Part shown: piece after piece, positions 48,770 through 61,516 of the stretch
How positions within the stretch are numbered: position 1 is the first letter of the stretch
Layout of the letters: each line of letters begins with the position of its first letter
Source: Neurospora tetraspora
Lineage: Eukaryota > Ascomycota > Sordariomycetes > Sordariales > Sordariaceae
DNA length: 64,000 bases
Direction: 5' to 3'
NCBI RefSeq assembly: GCF_033439725.1
Contig: NW_026944383.1
Location: 5,270,001 to 5,334,000, forward strand
Position numbers and translations under genes: made by a program
Notes under the pieces: generated by a model
Database searches by the model: none
What the model was told of the DNA's origin: nothing
The model's input: only the letters and a program-made list of their open reading frames with translations

Positions 48770-50999
48770 TTACTTAGACTCCCTACGCTGACTTTGATGA
48801 CAAGCTTCATCAGACCTCAACCGGTTCTCGGCTTCTTGGACGGCGTGCTCCCAATCGGCCTGGTGGAGATACCAGAGCTCAACTGTGGATACCCTAGAAA
48901 GCACAAACGTCAGCATGCGTTTCGGCCCTAATGCACTGCAAATCATGCGCTAAAAGATAGCGCTGATAACCACTGTGAATGAATGGGTCACCACTTACAC
49001 GGCCAGACCAATTGAAACTCCAAACCAGAGTCCTTGCAATTTCCATCCCAGAGCCCATCCCGTCGAGAACGAAATGGGCAGGGCAATGAGGTAGTACGAG
49101 AAGAGATTGGTGAAACCGCCAATACCCTGTCTTCCGATGCCTCTGAGAAGACCGTGGGATATCGCCGCCAGGGCATCTACCATTTGCAACGCTGCGCAGA
49201 TCGGTAGAACCTTGGACACAATAGCAGCCACTTCTTGATCGTTGGTGAAAAGATACGGGATCTTGAACCTCAAAGTGCTGAGTAGTGTCATGTTGAACAG
49301 ACCGACAACAATACCGCAGCAAAGTGCCTAGACAGATTGTGTAAGTCAGTGTTTCTGCGTAACCGTTTGGCCTTCAAGAGTCCGGAACATACCACTTTGG
49401 CGCTGGTACGCGCAGCGTCACTCAGTTTGGCGCCAATGAGGTTGGCCACACGCGTGGAAGCAGCAATAGAGAGTGGGAAAGGGATGTTGAATGTCGTCGA
49501 TGTGACCGTGACCAGGACGCTCTGCGCAGCCAGATGGGCACTGCCGAATTGACTGGCGGCAAGTGTGAGAACCTCGAAAGCAAAATATTGAGCTTCAACC
49601 ATGATCATGCCAGGCAAAGCCAATCGGATCATAGGACCTAGTTTGGATGTTAGTAAATTGTCTTGATCACACATCAGATGAACCTCCACTTACCCCAGTT
49701 ACTGAACGCATGTCGACTCAGTCCGTTCCAACACTCCATACCCTGGACGAAGCGGACATAAAGGAAGAGAAGGAACGGCAGAAGGTTCTGTGTAAAAACG
49801 ACAGCGCTTGCGGCACCCGTGAATCCCCATCCCATCCTCCAAACGAAAAACCAGTTGGCCAGCACGTTGAGTGGTGCACCAATAAGAAGAACGAATGTGG
49901 TGGCATGGAAGAGGCCTTGGGCTTGGACGAAGCGCTTGCCGCTCTCAAAGGCCGCCACTCCGGGAGTGCCAAGAATGAGAACTCGGAGATACATGCCGGC
50001 CAGTGCTGCGGTATCCGGATCGGGGATAATGCGGTTCAAGACGCCACCGGAGAACCACCAGAGTGTTGCAATGGGCAGGAGTAGAAGCCATAAAAGATAG
50101 GTCATTCTCTGTAACTGAAGGCCGACCAGCTTCTTGTGACCAGACCCGAATGCCTGGGCGCAGAGCGTGTCCAAGCATGTCGAAAGCCCCTGGACTGGAG
50201 CGTAACATGTGATGTTGGCCGTCATGGTGGCGAGACTGACTGCTCCGAGCTCCAAGCGCCCAATACGTCCGACTGTAAAGACACTGGTCACGGTGACCGA
50301 GTAGTGCAGCAGGAAAGTCACGATAAGTGATCGCGAGTACTTGGTGATTGTCTGGGCCTCACGTTGCCAGGTTGTCTTGAGCATGTTCTGAGCAACAGCT
50401 CGTTCCCATTGGTTGATCTCCTCGCTGATGGTTGGTGATGGCGGCAAAGGATACTCCTGAAGGAGCGGTGTCTCCTCGAAGAGCTTGTCCGAGACAGGGA
50501 CCTTTGTACTGAACAGACGGCGGTAGATCTTCTTCCATAGAGGATCGTTGGGTGACCGAGGATGCTTGGGTGGGAGAAGATGGTTATCGCGAAGAAGACT
50601 GCGTTCTGCGGCGCGGGATTCGACAACATCGGTCTCGCAGACAATGGGACTACCCTGCATTTCGCTGGCGATGATGGGCCTGAGGGTGCCATAGGCGATG
50701 CCGCCAGGCCGCGAGACTAGATGAGCTCCAACGGGCAGAGACCCGACGTCGATGGGCGGTTCGAGATCTTCCTCGTCATCGGAGCGGCACTCCTCATCTC
50801 GTTCATGTTGCTCGTCGTCCTCTAACTCTGCTAGATCCCTGGCGAGGATTTCTTGGGCGATCGGCGCGGTGGATAGGTATGAGGTCCCGAGCAGGGATAC
50901 TGTGTCGAGGAGGGTTTCATGGAAGTCCCTAGACTCCCTACGTGCGGCAGACCCCCTACGTCGCCCGGACAACTGAATGGGCATAGGTGGTGAGGCCAT
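48770..50999 (-). CDS. MATE-family multidrug/toxin efflux transporter with long N-terminal tail
   Basis: Four minus-strand exons (50999-49694, 49637-49393, 49327-48999, 48893-48770) encode 667 residues. Introns are 56, 65, 65-range and 105 bp, with GTAAGT/GTATGT donors and TAG acceptors, and all joins keep frame. Residues about 1-215 form a hydrophilic tail rich in Arg, Glu and Asp (an E-D-D-E-Q-H-E-R-D-E-E-C run near 75-90). Two MatE repeats follow: the first with LELGAVSLATMTANI, APVQGLSTCLDTLCAQAFGS and GAPLNVLANWFFV, the second with FGSAHLAAQSVLVT, STRVANLIGA and SHGLLRGIGRQGIG. These are diagnostic of fungal MATE exporters (Ers/Erc-like), which expel organic cations or metabolites using proton or sodium gradients at plasma or vacuolar membranes. 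The C tail is short and charged. Upstream start codons are not evident. Confidence 0.93.
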
Positions 51000-52428
51000 G
51001 ATGAATGGTACTAGAGATCCAGGAACAGTGGTCAGCTAAGGGTCCCTAGACCTCGTGAGGGTATCCAGTGCTTCAGAGACGGTAGGCAGAAAGCTGTGTC
51101 CAGCTTTTGTGGTGTTGGTGAGAGGTAATGAAAGGAAGGGCCTTGATCGTCGGGATCACTAACCTCTGCAGCAGTGGTGAAGATGATGCAAACACTCGAC
51201 GGAATAAGAATGACTTGAAGGAAAGAGGTCAACGACCTTGATATGACGAAGGGCAAGTTTTATATCCCGTCTGCACAAGGCAGCAGGGCAGGTGAAGGGA
51301 TGGAGGGGCAGATCAGATAAAGCACTTTTGGAGCAAACAGGTTGGCCGCGAAGTCAAGCCAACCTGAGGTAAACAGAAAGTGGCGACTCCGAGTGGTTCC
51401 CGTCGTCACTGCACCGCACTCCGGACACCGATCAGCAAACTGGCCAAAATTGGCAGGAGAAGGCACTGTACGGGATACCGTCGACTGACTACGTACCTCT
51501 TTCCCCCCATCCTATAAGTTCACCCATCCATCTCACCATCTCACTACCACCTCAGCATCCTGCATCTGCAGTGCGCTCTCAATCTGTGCGCTGGAATCCG
51601 TCGACGAGGGTGGAAACCGACCGGGAGTACCACATTGCGCAGCATCGTTCGCCGGCAGGTAATCACCGTGATCTCGGGTCTCTGCCGCGACCAATTCCCT
51701 CCATGGGACCATCAAAGAGTGGACAGCGTAGTGTGTCACATCGGCAACGTTATTCCACCTGCGATTTGCGACGGGAAGCCAGGCTCTCACAGGTTCAGTT
51801 GGTATCCTCGAGATGGGCTTTCGAAACTCGGAACGCCGTCGCCGGCGGCTACCTTTTTTCTTTGGAGGGGGACAAGTCCACGACGGCCAACCGCTAACCG
51901 GCCCACTGTGGCCTGCCTCTGCCGTGGCTGCCTTGCACACATGTGAAGGTGGGATAAAGAAAGGAGTGCGGTTTCCAACATTCAGACGGAGTGGGAGGTG
52001 ACGCCTGCCCGGAGTCTCGTCCAATGACAGGGGACAGGTGCGAGGCCCTTGATGACGGCTTGAGGCTGTTGTGAGGGGGTCATGACGATCATTGCTCGTT
52101 TCCCGTGTTTGTGCAGCCCGTATAATTGGATGATGGTGGTGTTAGAAAGGACCAAAGTCGAAAAGGGATTGAAGAGGATGTTGTCGCGCGAAAACAATAC
52201 CTCCAATAATGGAGCTCCGCCACGATTGAATTGTCGAATCCCGGCGGCAGGAGCAGAGGGCGGCGGATGGCGAATGGAATGCCATTTCCCATCCTGTAAG
52301 TCGTACATCCCGTCCCCGCCATCCCGGTAACATCCCGGCCGTTGTTCGTGGTTCCGACTATCTTCTGAGACGAGACTGTTCACTGTGGAAGGTCGTAGCC
52401 GACCCGGATAACGACGACTGCAAAGTAC
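51000..52428. other. Upstream region of the MATE gene, no supported gene
   Basis: A 163-codon minus-strand frame (52024-51533) has Arg/Pro-rich, low-structure sequence with a KKKGSRRRRR run and no recognised domain. I consider it chance. Confidence 0.35.
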
Positions 52429-52744
52429 GTTCCCACACTCAAGCACCTTGACAGTTGCCAAGACTCAAGCACCTTGACAGTTTCATGAGCTGACCACAAA
52501 TTTTTGGCAAACGGACCATCGAAACGAAAAGAATAAGACTTCATTTGCCCATATCTCCACCAAATGAGGGGATGAAAGAAAAAGTGATTGTAGATTCAAC
52601 ATCAGCGTGCTTGAAACTATCAAGAGAGTACTCTTTCTGATGATATAATTGAGTTTCTTGATTTTCGTCTTTCGTTTCGATGGTCCGTTTATTAAAAAGT
52701 TGTGGTCAGCTCATGAAACTGTCAAGGTGCTTGAGTGGGAACGG
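52429..52744. mobile_element. Fold-back MITE-like element, about 316 bp
   Basis: Long inverted arms: left 52464-52531 and right 52670-52735 share CTCAAGCACCTTGACAGT, CATGAGCTGACCACAA and GGACCATCGAAACGAAA. The left arm's first 18 bp are duplicated further out (52438-52455), and the outermost GTTCCCA/TGGGAAC also pairs (52430-52436 with 52736-52742). The loop (about 52532-52669) is AT-rich. No target duplication is certain. The transposase family is not assignable; no RIP-type decay. Confidence 0.65.
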
Positions 52745-54637
52745 AGTAGAGGTACAAGGCGCTTGTGCCCAATCGCTAGGCCACTTGCATGCATGTCCAT
52801 GTACCTGGTGCAAGTTGACCCACTGTATTTCTCAGTCCTTCTTGCCTAGAATGGGCAGCGAAACTTTTGCACCGAACAAACATGAACCGTCTGCCAAATT
52901 TCCTGTTTCTTGTTGACGCTTTCTTTCACTCTCTCTCCCTCCATTTCAAAGAAACGCTTCCTTGGATTGCTACCCTTAGTAATCAATAAGTATGACGAAC
53001 AGGCTCCATGCATCTGCAGTGGTCGTAGTGGCAGTCATGCTAAAATGTACGCGGTGTTGGAAATCGCCCCCATTGCCGATCATCTCATCACTCGGGGTTC
53101 ACAAAACTACCACCCCATTATAAGGCAAGCGAATCACGGACAATATCTGGCCCATAAGAAACTCCAACTAACTTGTCGGTGATGCAACAGAGCGCAAGGC
53201 TCAAAAACCCGTCGATATCGGTAACCCGTGGCAATGGCCTTCCATCATCTTTGACCGTCAGCTGGTGGCATGCTGAAATGCAAATCGTCATCTGTCCCCC
53301 GCCGGTCTGTTAAGTTTTCCACCGCCGCGATACACAGTTCCCACAGATTCTTCACCGATTGTCGCACAATGGCTGGCCACCTGCAACGGTTGGAGAACCC
53401 TGCCGACCCTGCCAATAAACCTGCCTGCCACTCTCCCACCCTCTTGAGACCGATGTTGGCATCCGATGCTAGTTGACGAGGGGAAAGAAGAATGAACGGT
53501 GTGACGGTGCGATACTAATTCGAATCCGAGGGCTGACAGTGGCTTCTGCAGTGAGCGCCCCATTCCTCTCTGATGCCGTTGATGGGGGCGCAAGGGCGCA
53601 ATTACAGTGGGAGCTACCCCTCACGAGCCCTCAGTCTCAACAACGAAGCTGTCTACCCGCCTGTGTCACCGATTGTCAAATGACAATGACGACCGAAGCG
53701 GTGGTGTGTAGGGGGCAACAAGTCTTGCAGGGGAGTAAGGCTTGGTAGGTTTCTATCGGTTGGTCGTGTGAGAAGTCTTGTTGGATTGAGAAGTCTTGTT
53801 GACTCTACCCCTAAAGGCCAAAATAATAGGGCCTGCAACTGCAGGCTTCTTAGGCGACCTTGGCCACCTAAGGAACTTTCTTACTATTTTACCTATTAGA
53901 ATTTCAAGTACTGAGATAATAAATCACGGGTAGGCGATGGAATCGGAAAAGTCAAAGAACAAATGTCACAACGGGGAATCGAACGGAGAGTCACAGTCAC
54001 GATGAGAGTCAAAAGAAAAGGTCTACGCGAGGAACTACTTGACTATTTGGCTAAAGGTTTAAGAAACGAGGGAGTTCTTTCCTTTGATATAGCCGGGTGG
54101 TGATTCTTTGGGAAGGAGCAGGGCGGGTAATTGAACTTGGCGAATTCCAAATGCAGGCAGAAAGTCCCAACTCCAAGTCTCAGCTCCAAGTCCCAGCTCC
54201 AAGTCCCAATTCCCAACTCCGAAATCCCAAATCCATGGGAGTCATTGGAGTCATTGGGAGTCAATGGGAGTCAATGGGAGTCAATGGGAATCATTGGGAA
54301 TCTTGAGAGTCTTTGGGAGTTTTGAGAGTTTATAGGCACCTTCGGCATTCAAAGCATTTCATTCAGGGCACTGCACCAGGGCAGTGTAGTGAGTCCAGAA
54401 TATTTTGCTTCGGGGGAATGGTGGTGCAGGCTCAGGGTTAGGGATATTGGTGGCAGGGAACAAGACTTCCCGATCCAACAAGACTTCCCACGCTTGGCAA
54501 GCCTGAGAAGACTTGGGGCCCCCTTGACTTTCCCACTACGGGAAACAGTCAGTCCGAAAATGACGCATGTTTCACACAAGAGATAAGGACTTTTTGACCT
54601 TGGAATCGAGCCATGGCCAAACGGTCTGCCCGGTGCC
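52745..54637. other. Intergenic DNA with minisatellites and a weak inverted repeat
   Basis: Holds CTCCAAGTCCCAG-type units (54172-54220) followed by six or more TCAATGGGAG / TCATTGGGAG units (54235-54300). An imperfect 32-bp inverted repeat pairs 53770-53801 with 54459-54491 (doubled AACAAGACTTC motif). No gene recognised. Confidence 0.45.
54172..54300 (+). repeat. Two adjacent minisatellites (CTCCAAGTCCCAG and GGGAGTCAAT units)
   Basis: Pyrimidine-rich 13-bp units switch to purine-rich 10-bp units on the same strand, giving a near mirror arrangement around the ATCCATGGGAG junction at about 54231-54241. Confidence 0.75.
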
Positions 54638-55753
54638 TTGCTCAATAGTATCCGAGGCGTGGAGTGTCGGTCTGTGTCCGGACAAAAGAAGAAGCCACCA
54701 CGTGCCGTAGTGCGGCTGCATTCCACTTGCTGCCATCACTGCAACCGCTATGCATTCAAGGGCAGCTCGGGTGAGCCACTGAGAAGGAAGGTTTCACTGT
54801 TCAAGAGGCTTATCGATATCAGATCTCACCTACCTTGCAGTGACCGGACTGGTGAGCTTCTGCAGGAAGCTTGGACCATGAGCTCTTATCACGATGTCGC
54901 TTCATGCGCTCATCTTTCCTTATTTTCATTCTTGTTGTCCTATAAGCCGACACCGATGTGCTGCGCCTCTGCTCTCCATGAGCAATCTACTCGCCGGAGG
55001 AGATCGATCTACACGGTAACCACGATGAGCACGGGGGAGGTTTGTCAAAATCTACTACCCTATAAGAACGCGGGATGCCTTGCAATGAACCGGTGGGCTC
55101 GGATACGAGCACTGATACTGATAGCTATCGTGCGCTATGACTCGGATGCGATGAACTCCTCCTCACAACACAACTACACCATCATCTCTGCGCTCATTGG
55201 CCTCGTGAGTTGCGGTGTGAAAGCCGCATCGCATGCACAACCGATATATAAGCTTTTGCAGTTGCCAATTTGGGTATCCCGTCGGTGTAAATCGTCGGAA
55301 CTCAAAAGTCCGTCGAGTTTTGGTGGTGTACACGACCCCCAACCCAAATCGAACCCACCACGCCTCGGTTATGCAGCACAACACCGATGTAAAAACACTC
55401 CGAATTACCTCTGCTACACCACCATCGAATTTGGGTTTGTAACCTTTTGGCCCGACCCTTCAAGTGTAGTATCCTTACTTCGGCTTCCAGATGTAGCAGC
55501 TCTAGCTATTTTGTGGCTCTGGGCTCGAGTGACCCGGAGGCCTCTGTTAGGGTTACAATCCTGGCATCTTGCAACTCCATTACTGCGCAAGGGAGTGTTC
55601 ATCGAGGAAGCAAGACGAATAATCCCCGCGCTTGTCAAGAAGAACTCCAGTACCTTCATTCTCCTTTCATCCTCTTTGATCAATACTTCGGCGACTCATC
55701 CGGCTCCTCTAATGTTATTTGGGTCAGACATCCCAGGCGCACCAACCTGTTGA
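54638..55753 (+). CDS. Uncertain long open reading frame (371 codons)
   Basis: Uninterrupted from ATG at 54638. Composition is protein-like in places but no domain, signal peptide or repeated motif is recognisable. It has many Ser, Arg, Cys and Leu scattered without pattern, and hydrophobic stretches near residues 160-170 and 290-300 are isolated. It could be a lineage-specific gene or simply a long chance frame in GC-balanced DNA. Codon use does not clearly match the certain genes nearby. Treat as hypothetical. Confidence 0.2.
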   Translation: MLNSIRGVECRSVSGQKKKPPRAVVRLHSTCCHHCNRYAFKGSSGEPLRRKVSLFKRLIDIRSHLPCSDRTGELLQEAWTMSSYHDVASCAHLSLFSFLLSYKPTPMCCASALHEQSTRRRRSIYTVTTMSTGEVCQNLLPYKNAGCLAMNRWARIRALILIAIVRYDSDAMNSSSQHNYTIISALIGLVSCGVKAASHAQPIYKLLQLPIWVSRRCKSSELKSPSSFGGVHDPQPKSNPPRLGYAAQHRCKNTPNYLCYTTIEFGFVTFWPDPSSVVSLLRLPDVAALAILWLWARVTRRPLLGLQSWHLATPLLRKGVFIEEARRIIPALVKKNSSTFILLSSSLINTSATHPAPLMLFGSDIPGAPTC

Positions 55754-56057
55754 TGGCCTATCACCTGATGGTTTCGGAGAATCAAGGACAAGCACACATT
55801 GCAGCCCAGACAGATTCATTTTGTTTTCATTCGAAATCTTTATTCTTTGACTGTTAAACCCAAGCTGAGCTCTTTCTTTTCTTTTACTTTTGGGAAAGCA
55901 CCTTTTGACCAGCCTCCCTCCCACCCTATCGTAACAAAAAGTTGTAATGGACAAAACGAGAAGCCGCTCTGGTGAACAACAACAGAGAGGGCCTCCGTGA
56001 AACGAAGAGAAACATCAGAGGCAAGTCATAACAACCAGTCCCAACTAACCAACCACC

Positions 56058-56744
56058 TCAGCACTTCCTCCACTCAAAGTCCCAGGTCTCGCTAGTCGCC
56101 TCAAAGTACGACTTCTCGTTGCGGAGAGCACCGCGAAAGTTGATGTTCAAGATGCCAAACCCGTCATCGGAGGACGTGGTGCACGACGACCAGGCCCTGT
56201 CGGTGAAGTGGTTCTGGAGGGTGACTGCCTTGTCGATCCTGGCGGAGCCGTCGTTGGAGAGTGTTCCCTTGCTGGTGGCCTGTTTTTGTCATATCCATGT
56301 CAGTAAGTGTCCACAACTTCTCTTCCTTTGTATTACTTCTTTCGTTGGAACGACAGGACGGGAAAAAAAACTCACAGAATTATCCGCACTAGAGCTAAAG
56401 TAAACAGTCGAGAAGTAATCCAGCGCCGCGCCCGGGTCCAGCGTCACGTGGCCGTCCACGAACGTGTCCTTGACGGAAACCTGCCAGCCGGCCGACACGC
56501 CCTTGGGCTGCAGATGGATCTGGCAGTTCGCCGTCCGGTTTACCGTGTTGGGGTACTCGATGGCGAAGTGGTTGAAGGTGAGGGTCGGGTCGTTCAGGCT
56601 GCCGCTGAACTTGGCCTGCGTCTGTGGGCAGCCGCTGCCCGAGTAAGAGATGGAGTTGATGCGCGGGGTCCCTGCTGGGGACTCGGCTAGGGCGAGTGTT
56701 GTGAGGGAGAGGAGGGCGGTGAGTGTGGTGGTGATGGGACCCAT
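56058..56744 (-). CDS. Secreted DUF4360-family protein
   Basis: Two exons (56744-56376 and 56279-56058) encode 196 residues. The 96-bp intron (GTGAGT..ACAG) joins in frame after DNS. An upstream in-frame Met at 56846 exists, but the Met at 56744 starts a clear signal peptide (MGPITTTLTALLSLTTLALA, cleavage after about residue 20), so I chose it. The mature part has the DUF4360 pattern: GSGCPQ near the N terminus, LTFNHFAIEYP, NCQIHLQ, the G-W-Q-V-S-V-K-D beta strand and DYFSTVYFSS. The second exon has a W-S-S-C pair and the terminal DFEWRKC. Four cysteines (GCP, NCQ, SSC, KC) could form two disulfides. DUF4360 proteins are small secreted beta-rich proteins of unknown function, common in fungi and some bacteria. 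An effector or cell-wall role is speculation. Confidence 0.88.
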
Positions 56745-59700
56745 TGTGAGTGTTGTGTTGTGTGTGTGAGGTGTCGGTGGTTGGCTAATACCTGGTGGTG
56801 ATGGCCTGATAGTCGGTGGTATTGTGTTGAGCAAGCGGAAGTTCAAGGGTCAGGCTATTGCAGCAGGGAACTTTAGTGAGAGCTCTGGTGTTTTGTTATA
56901 AGTGGCTATGATGATGACAATGATCAAAGAGAAGGAACTTGGCATCTGAACAACAGGGCTTGTCACGTCCTTCTTATAGACACCGCTAACGTGATGCAAT
57001 TTAGACTCCAACTTCACTTATCATCCTTCTTTCCCTACAAAATACCTATAAAAAGGGTCTAGATCAATCACCATTGTGACGAAAGAAACATGGTAGACTT
57101 CATTTGCCACGCAACGCACGCAGCGTAGATTGAGTGATGGAATCGTGCAATGCATCGCAGCATTTGCAGGTAAATGTCATGTTCAATTCGCCTGCCGGCG
57201 GCCGCCATTAATTACAAGAGTGGCCCTGATAGTAGCAGTACCACTCATTCGTTCTCCGGGGACCGTACTATTGCAATCGCAAACCAAACCCAAAGGAACC
57301 GAAACGCACAAAAACAGAGAGTTTAAAAGTGCGTTGAACCACAGTTTGGATGCGGACCTTCTGGGCCCTATTTATCCATATTGGCTACCCGCGAATCCGG
57401 GCCCCTGGATTGGGCAACGCTCATGGTCCCCTATATTACCCCAGATACCAAAAATAGCTTTGCCCACTACCACTTCAAGTGTGTGATTCCGCTATTCCCT
57501 GGTTGAGTCTAGGGAAACTGCAACTCTATATGTCTGGCCTCATGTTCCCATCTCCCCATATCCTCATGTCCCGTCCGTCCGTTCCCCTAATCGAGGTAGG
57601 TTCGGTACCTAGGATAGCTTGTGATGTTTGGGACGGCCACTCATTGGGGTTCGCTTCTTTGCTTGGCTTGAGGTGACCGTGCGGTTGACCAACCATGGAC
57701 CAGGGGTGCGCTATATCGTGAGATGGTTTTGGGGAATGGAACAAGTAAAGAAGGAGAGGGTTCCGTGATCGATTTTCACGTCCAAAGATCAAGAGCCCTT
57801 GGTTATCGAGCAGTTGGGGCAATAGTTCAGTCCTCTTTACCGTCTGTTACGGCAGTTGTGGTAGGTATTTGGGATGGAAGCATCCAATCCCAATGGCACT
57901 TCACTCAACCAAAGGGTAAGGTAAACCATCACCATGGACTATAAGTTTGATAAAAATATGAATCGTTACATCGCTGTCTAAATGCACCTATTTATGGCAA
58001 ACATAAAGTTTGAGTCTCCAGATAGATGCATCTTTGTTGCATGTTTTTCAGGGGTCAAGGGACGGCCGGACCAAGTGTTCCCACAGCACTGCATGCAACT
58101 AAACGACCCAGACAGAGTCAGGCTCATGTTGAGTCCCATTGAGTTGAGTCCCATTGAGTTGAGTCCTATTGACGGAGTCCCGGGGCTATTCAAGGGTCTA
58201 TCAGTGCCTGGAACCCACAAGATCTTTGGGCCGTTGTTGTGTTGCAGGAAGTTAATATACGGAACCAAAGACGTCAAAACCCAAGCGGTCCTGTATTACT
58301 GTACCATGAGTGAGGCGGTAGCGCAATATCCCGCTCGAGGCCTGGCTCTGGGGCCTCTTCGATCCTGGGGTAGTATGATCATGCTTTTGCCGGTTCCTAG
58401 GTTAGTGAGAAGATGATCCAATGGCATTAGATGTACTCTCCATCGCACTTTATTCCTCGAGCGTTTTGCAAAGACGGATGGCAATGTGTGCGTGTTGGGT
58501 GTGCGTACCATTTGCCCCTCGGTGTTCTCCTTTTGCGGCCAGAAGCGGCATACCGATCGTTCGTTCAGAATTTGCCTACGGATGGTGTGTTGTCTGTGGA
58601 TCGATCCGGTTGACTGGAGGCGAAATATCTCTCCGTCGAAGATAAAGTCTACATCTATCCATCCCCCTTTACTAGTGAACAAGTATACTGCTGTTGCGGT
58701 GTTGGTTGTAGGTAGAGGCATCATAGCCCAGACTTCTTAATGATAGAAGCAGTTATCTGAGACTGGTGCGAAAGAAGGTATAGCTTCTCAGTCAGCAGCT
58801 GCCTTCGTCCTGCTTTTAGATGCCGTGACAGTAATAGCAAGGCACTCCTATCGGAGACACAACAGTTGCCGTCAACCTTCACGGCAGACCACCATGCGAG
58901 ATCACTGAACAGAACCGGGGTTCCATAGTACATCTGCATCAAGCTGAGGGCGATGAACAGCCGTCCAATCCTGGCTGTACTGAGGTCACAACTGCAGCAC
59001 TACTGTACCGAAAGTGTTCAGGAAGGGACCTCGCCCCTGAAGCTGTGTGACGCATCAACTCGTGGCAACTTGAAATCCAGGACGGTTCTCGATCGACTTC
59101 ACCTGCCTGAACTATGGAGTGACTGGTGGCCGGGACCGTGGAAAGGGTTGCCTGGGTAACCAGTGCCACGACGGAACAAATGCTGTCCTCGCCCCTACCG
59201 TGCTTGTTGAGGTTGTATCGTACCTGATGTTGACGTCGGATGGCAAAAGAGGTTCGTCCTTGGAACCAAAGGAAAGGATACCTAGGTAGGTACCTCTACT
59301 GTGATCCACTACCGCGTTGGCTCCCTGTAGACCACCGGTCCCGTTCAAGAGCTTCCTATTGTGATTGCGGCTTTGTTATTTCCAGGTTTAGACTACAGTG
59401 CCAGCCGGAGATTGAATGTCGTACTCAAGAGGTGCAGTGTAGTGAACGAACGAAGTGTTAAGCGAAAAGCAAGGTAGCTCTACACGAAGCTTGAAGGACA
59501 AATGTTAGGAGCCCGGCCATCTGGATGGGGCCGGGGATGCCGGAGGTTAAGCACTTCGTTCTTTGCTGTAGTTACTATTAGACAAAAAGACCTTTGCCAA
59601 GAGCGAGACTGAAGTCTACGACTTAAGTGTAGCTGAGACGGAAGGATAAAGACCGATGGACGTCAAATGAACTTCATTCGAGGGTAGGAAACAGTTTGAA

Positions 59701-61240
59701 GCGGCATGCAATGGACCTGACACTGACAGTGAGTGAATGCAGCAGGACACTCATACATACTATGATGCAGTGCTTCAAGCGGCCAGGTTTGTTATGAGTG
59801 TACGACAACGAGTGCGTGGAGTGCAATGTAGTGAATATGACCGACTTCGAAAGTGTAGTGAACGACGCACTATCCCGCACTGCACCACACTTGTTGAGCG
59901 AACGAGTGTCCTACTGTCACTCACGAGTTGCACACGGGAAAACTAGAAGCCGAGTCCGAAGCGTTACTTCGGAACTCAGCTAAATAAGTACCCCTAGAGA
60001 GCAATCAGGGGCACTGCGGGAGAAAGAGAAGGCAGGTCCTGGCCCGTCGCTCTCAGAGCCGTCGCCAAGAAAGGATGTATTCGACATCCGTATCGACTCG
60101 TCAGTGCAAGAACGCTCGGTCCCGACACCGATGGATTTAGAAAGCCGTTTCTAGCCCGCTTGACGAGCACAGTACTAACAGGCGATGGACCGGAATGGCG
60201 ACGGGAAGAGCCGAGCCTAAGGCTGTGTTCGGATCCACGGTAGCCCGGTAGGGGCATAGTCCGCAGCTGTAGTATGCTTTGCACAGTAAGGCAACAATTA
60301 AGAAGATATAGTATTCGCACTGTGGCTCGTACAATGGAGCTCAGATCAATTGGGAATGGCCTCATTCACTATCTTTTAAGGGGGCGACGCCCTATAGTTA
60401 TAGGGAGCTAGATACTATGTTGCGCTGAAGAGCGTGGTTCTTATTGCGTTCATTACAGGGCCTCGCGTATGTAGTAAGAACTTCGATATCTTCTGGCCTT
60501 CTGATTGGTCAGATGCATCTCCTTGTATCGATTTGGGGTAATGTAGCAACTTGTATGAAAATAAGAAAATGAATGCAATACGAGTGTATTAACCTACCTC
60601 TAGTAGAGGTATGCTTACTGCGACCCGAATACTGCAAAGGCTACCGTACTACCGCGACAAAGTGCTGACATGAACAACCAAACCTCAACTGAAAGAGCGG
60701 GAGCCAGATAAGACCGCGCGCGGCGATTTATGCCCTGCCCCGTGACCGTGGCATTGGCATTCCGGAACACTCGGGCAGATCTCGAACAGAGCGGGTCGAA
60801 GACGGCAAGTCAGCAGGGGCACGCGACACAGACAAAGTACCCATTCACAAACTCTGTTAGAAGGGGTAGTAGAGCGTTGAATTTTACCATACTTAATTAA
60901 GGATTGGGCTCACTAACAGAAGTACATTGGACTGGCTAAAATCATGATAGTGCTGGTTCGATTGTTCTTTCCTTGAGGTTACCTAGTTACTACCAATCTC
61001 AGCTCTGCAAGAGCTCTCTGTCTGTTTTTGGACACCGACTGCAGTGCACCACGGAGGTTACACCAGGCTCAGTCGTTTTGTTCCCGGTTTCGGCCCCAGA
61101 TTGCGGCATCCTGTTTCCTCTGACGATGAAGGTTCGAGAGGTGAGTGGTCCAGTTTGGAAAGCGCAGCGAGCGAACCCAGCGGCAGGAGCGAGGGATCAA
61201 TACTTATCCTGGATGCTACTCTAGGCCTAGGAAGCCGCAG
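56745..61240. other. Long intergenic interval, no supported gene
   Basis: Many short overlapping frames on both strands (for example 57982-58416 and 58296-58724) without domains. Contains a triple GTTGAGTCCCATT repeat (58128-58170) and dispersed GTGTAGTGAACGA words (about 59440-59460 and 59852-59865). Composition is normal, so this is not RIP-decayed. It may hold genes I cannot recognise. Confidence 0.4.
58128..58170 (+). repeat. Three tandem GTTGAGTCC(C/T)ATTGA units
   Basis: 15-bp units, the third with one transition. Confidence 0.75.
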
Positions 61241-61245
61241 TATGG

Positions 61246-61336
61246 TGTCAGATTGGCACTACTATACCAAACTGGCAAAACTGGAGCTCCGAATTTGTTG
61301 GAGTAGTGGCTCAATTAGCTAACCTATAATCTGACA
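61246..61336. repeat. Left terminal repeat of the TRIM-like element
   Basis: 91 bp, TGTCAGATT..AATCTGACA. Confidence 0.8.
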
Positions 61337-61516
61337 CACCCCCCCAGCTAAACAGCATTTGTGCTGGAAGCTGGCAATAACAACCCCTCGGGGACCCTAT
61401 TGGGGTTTCTTTACGTGGATAGGCATGTCTATTTGAGTGGGAGTTTCGGTCGAAAAATTCGCGCCTTCAATGCGATTCGAACCTAGCACCCCCTAAGTAC
61501 GAATCAGACTGTTAAT

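Noticed and set aside
59500-59560. Possible 5S rRNA-like words (GGAGGTTAAGC)
   Set aside because: Only one short word matches; the rest of the 5S structure and the internal promoter are absent.
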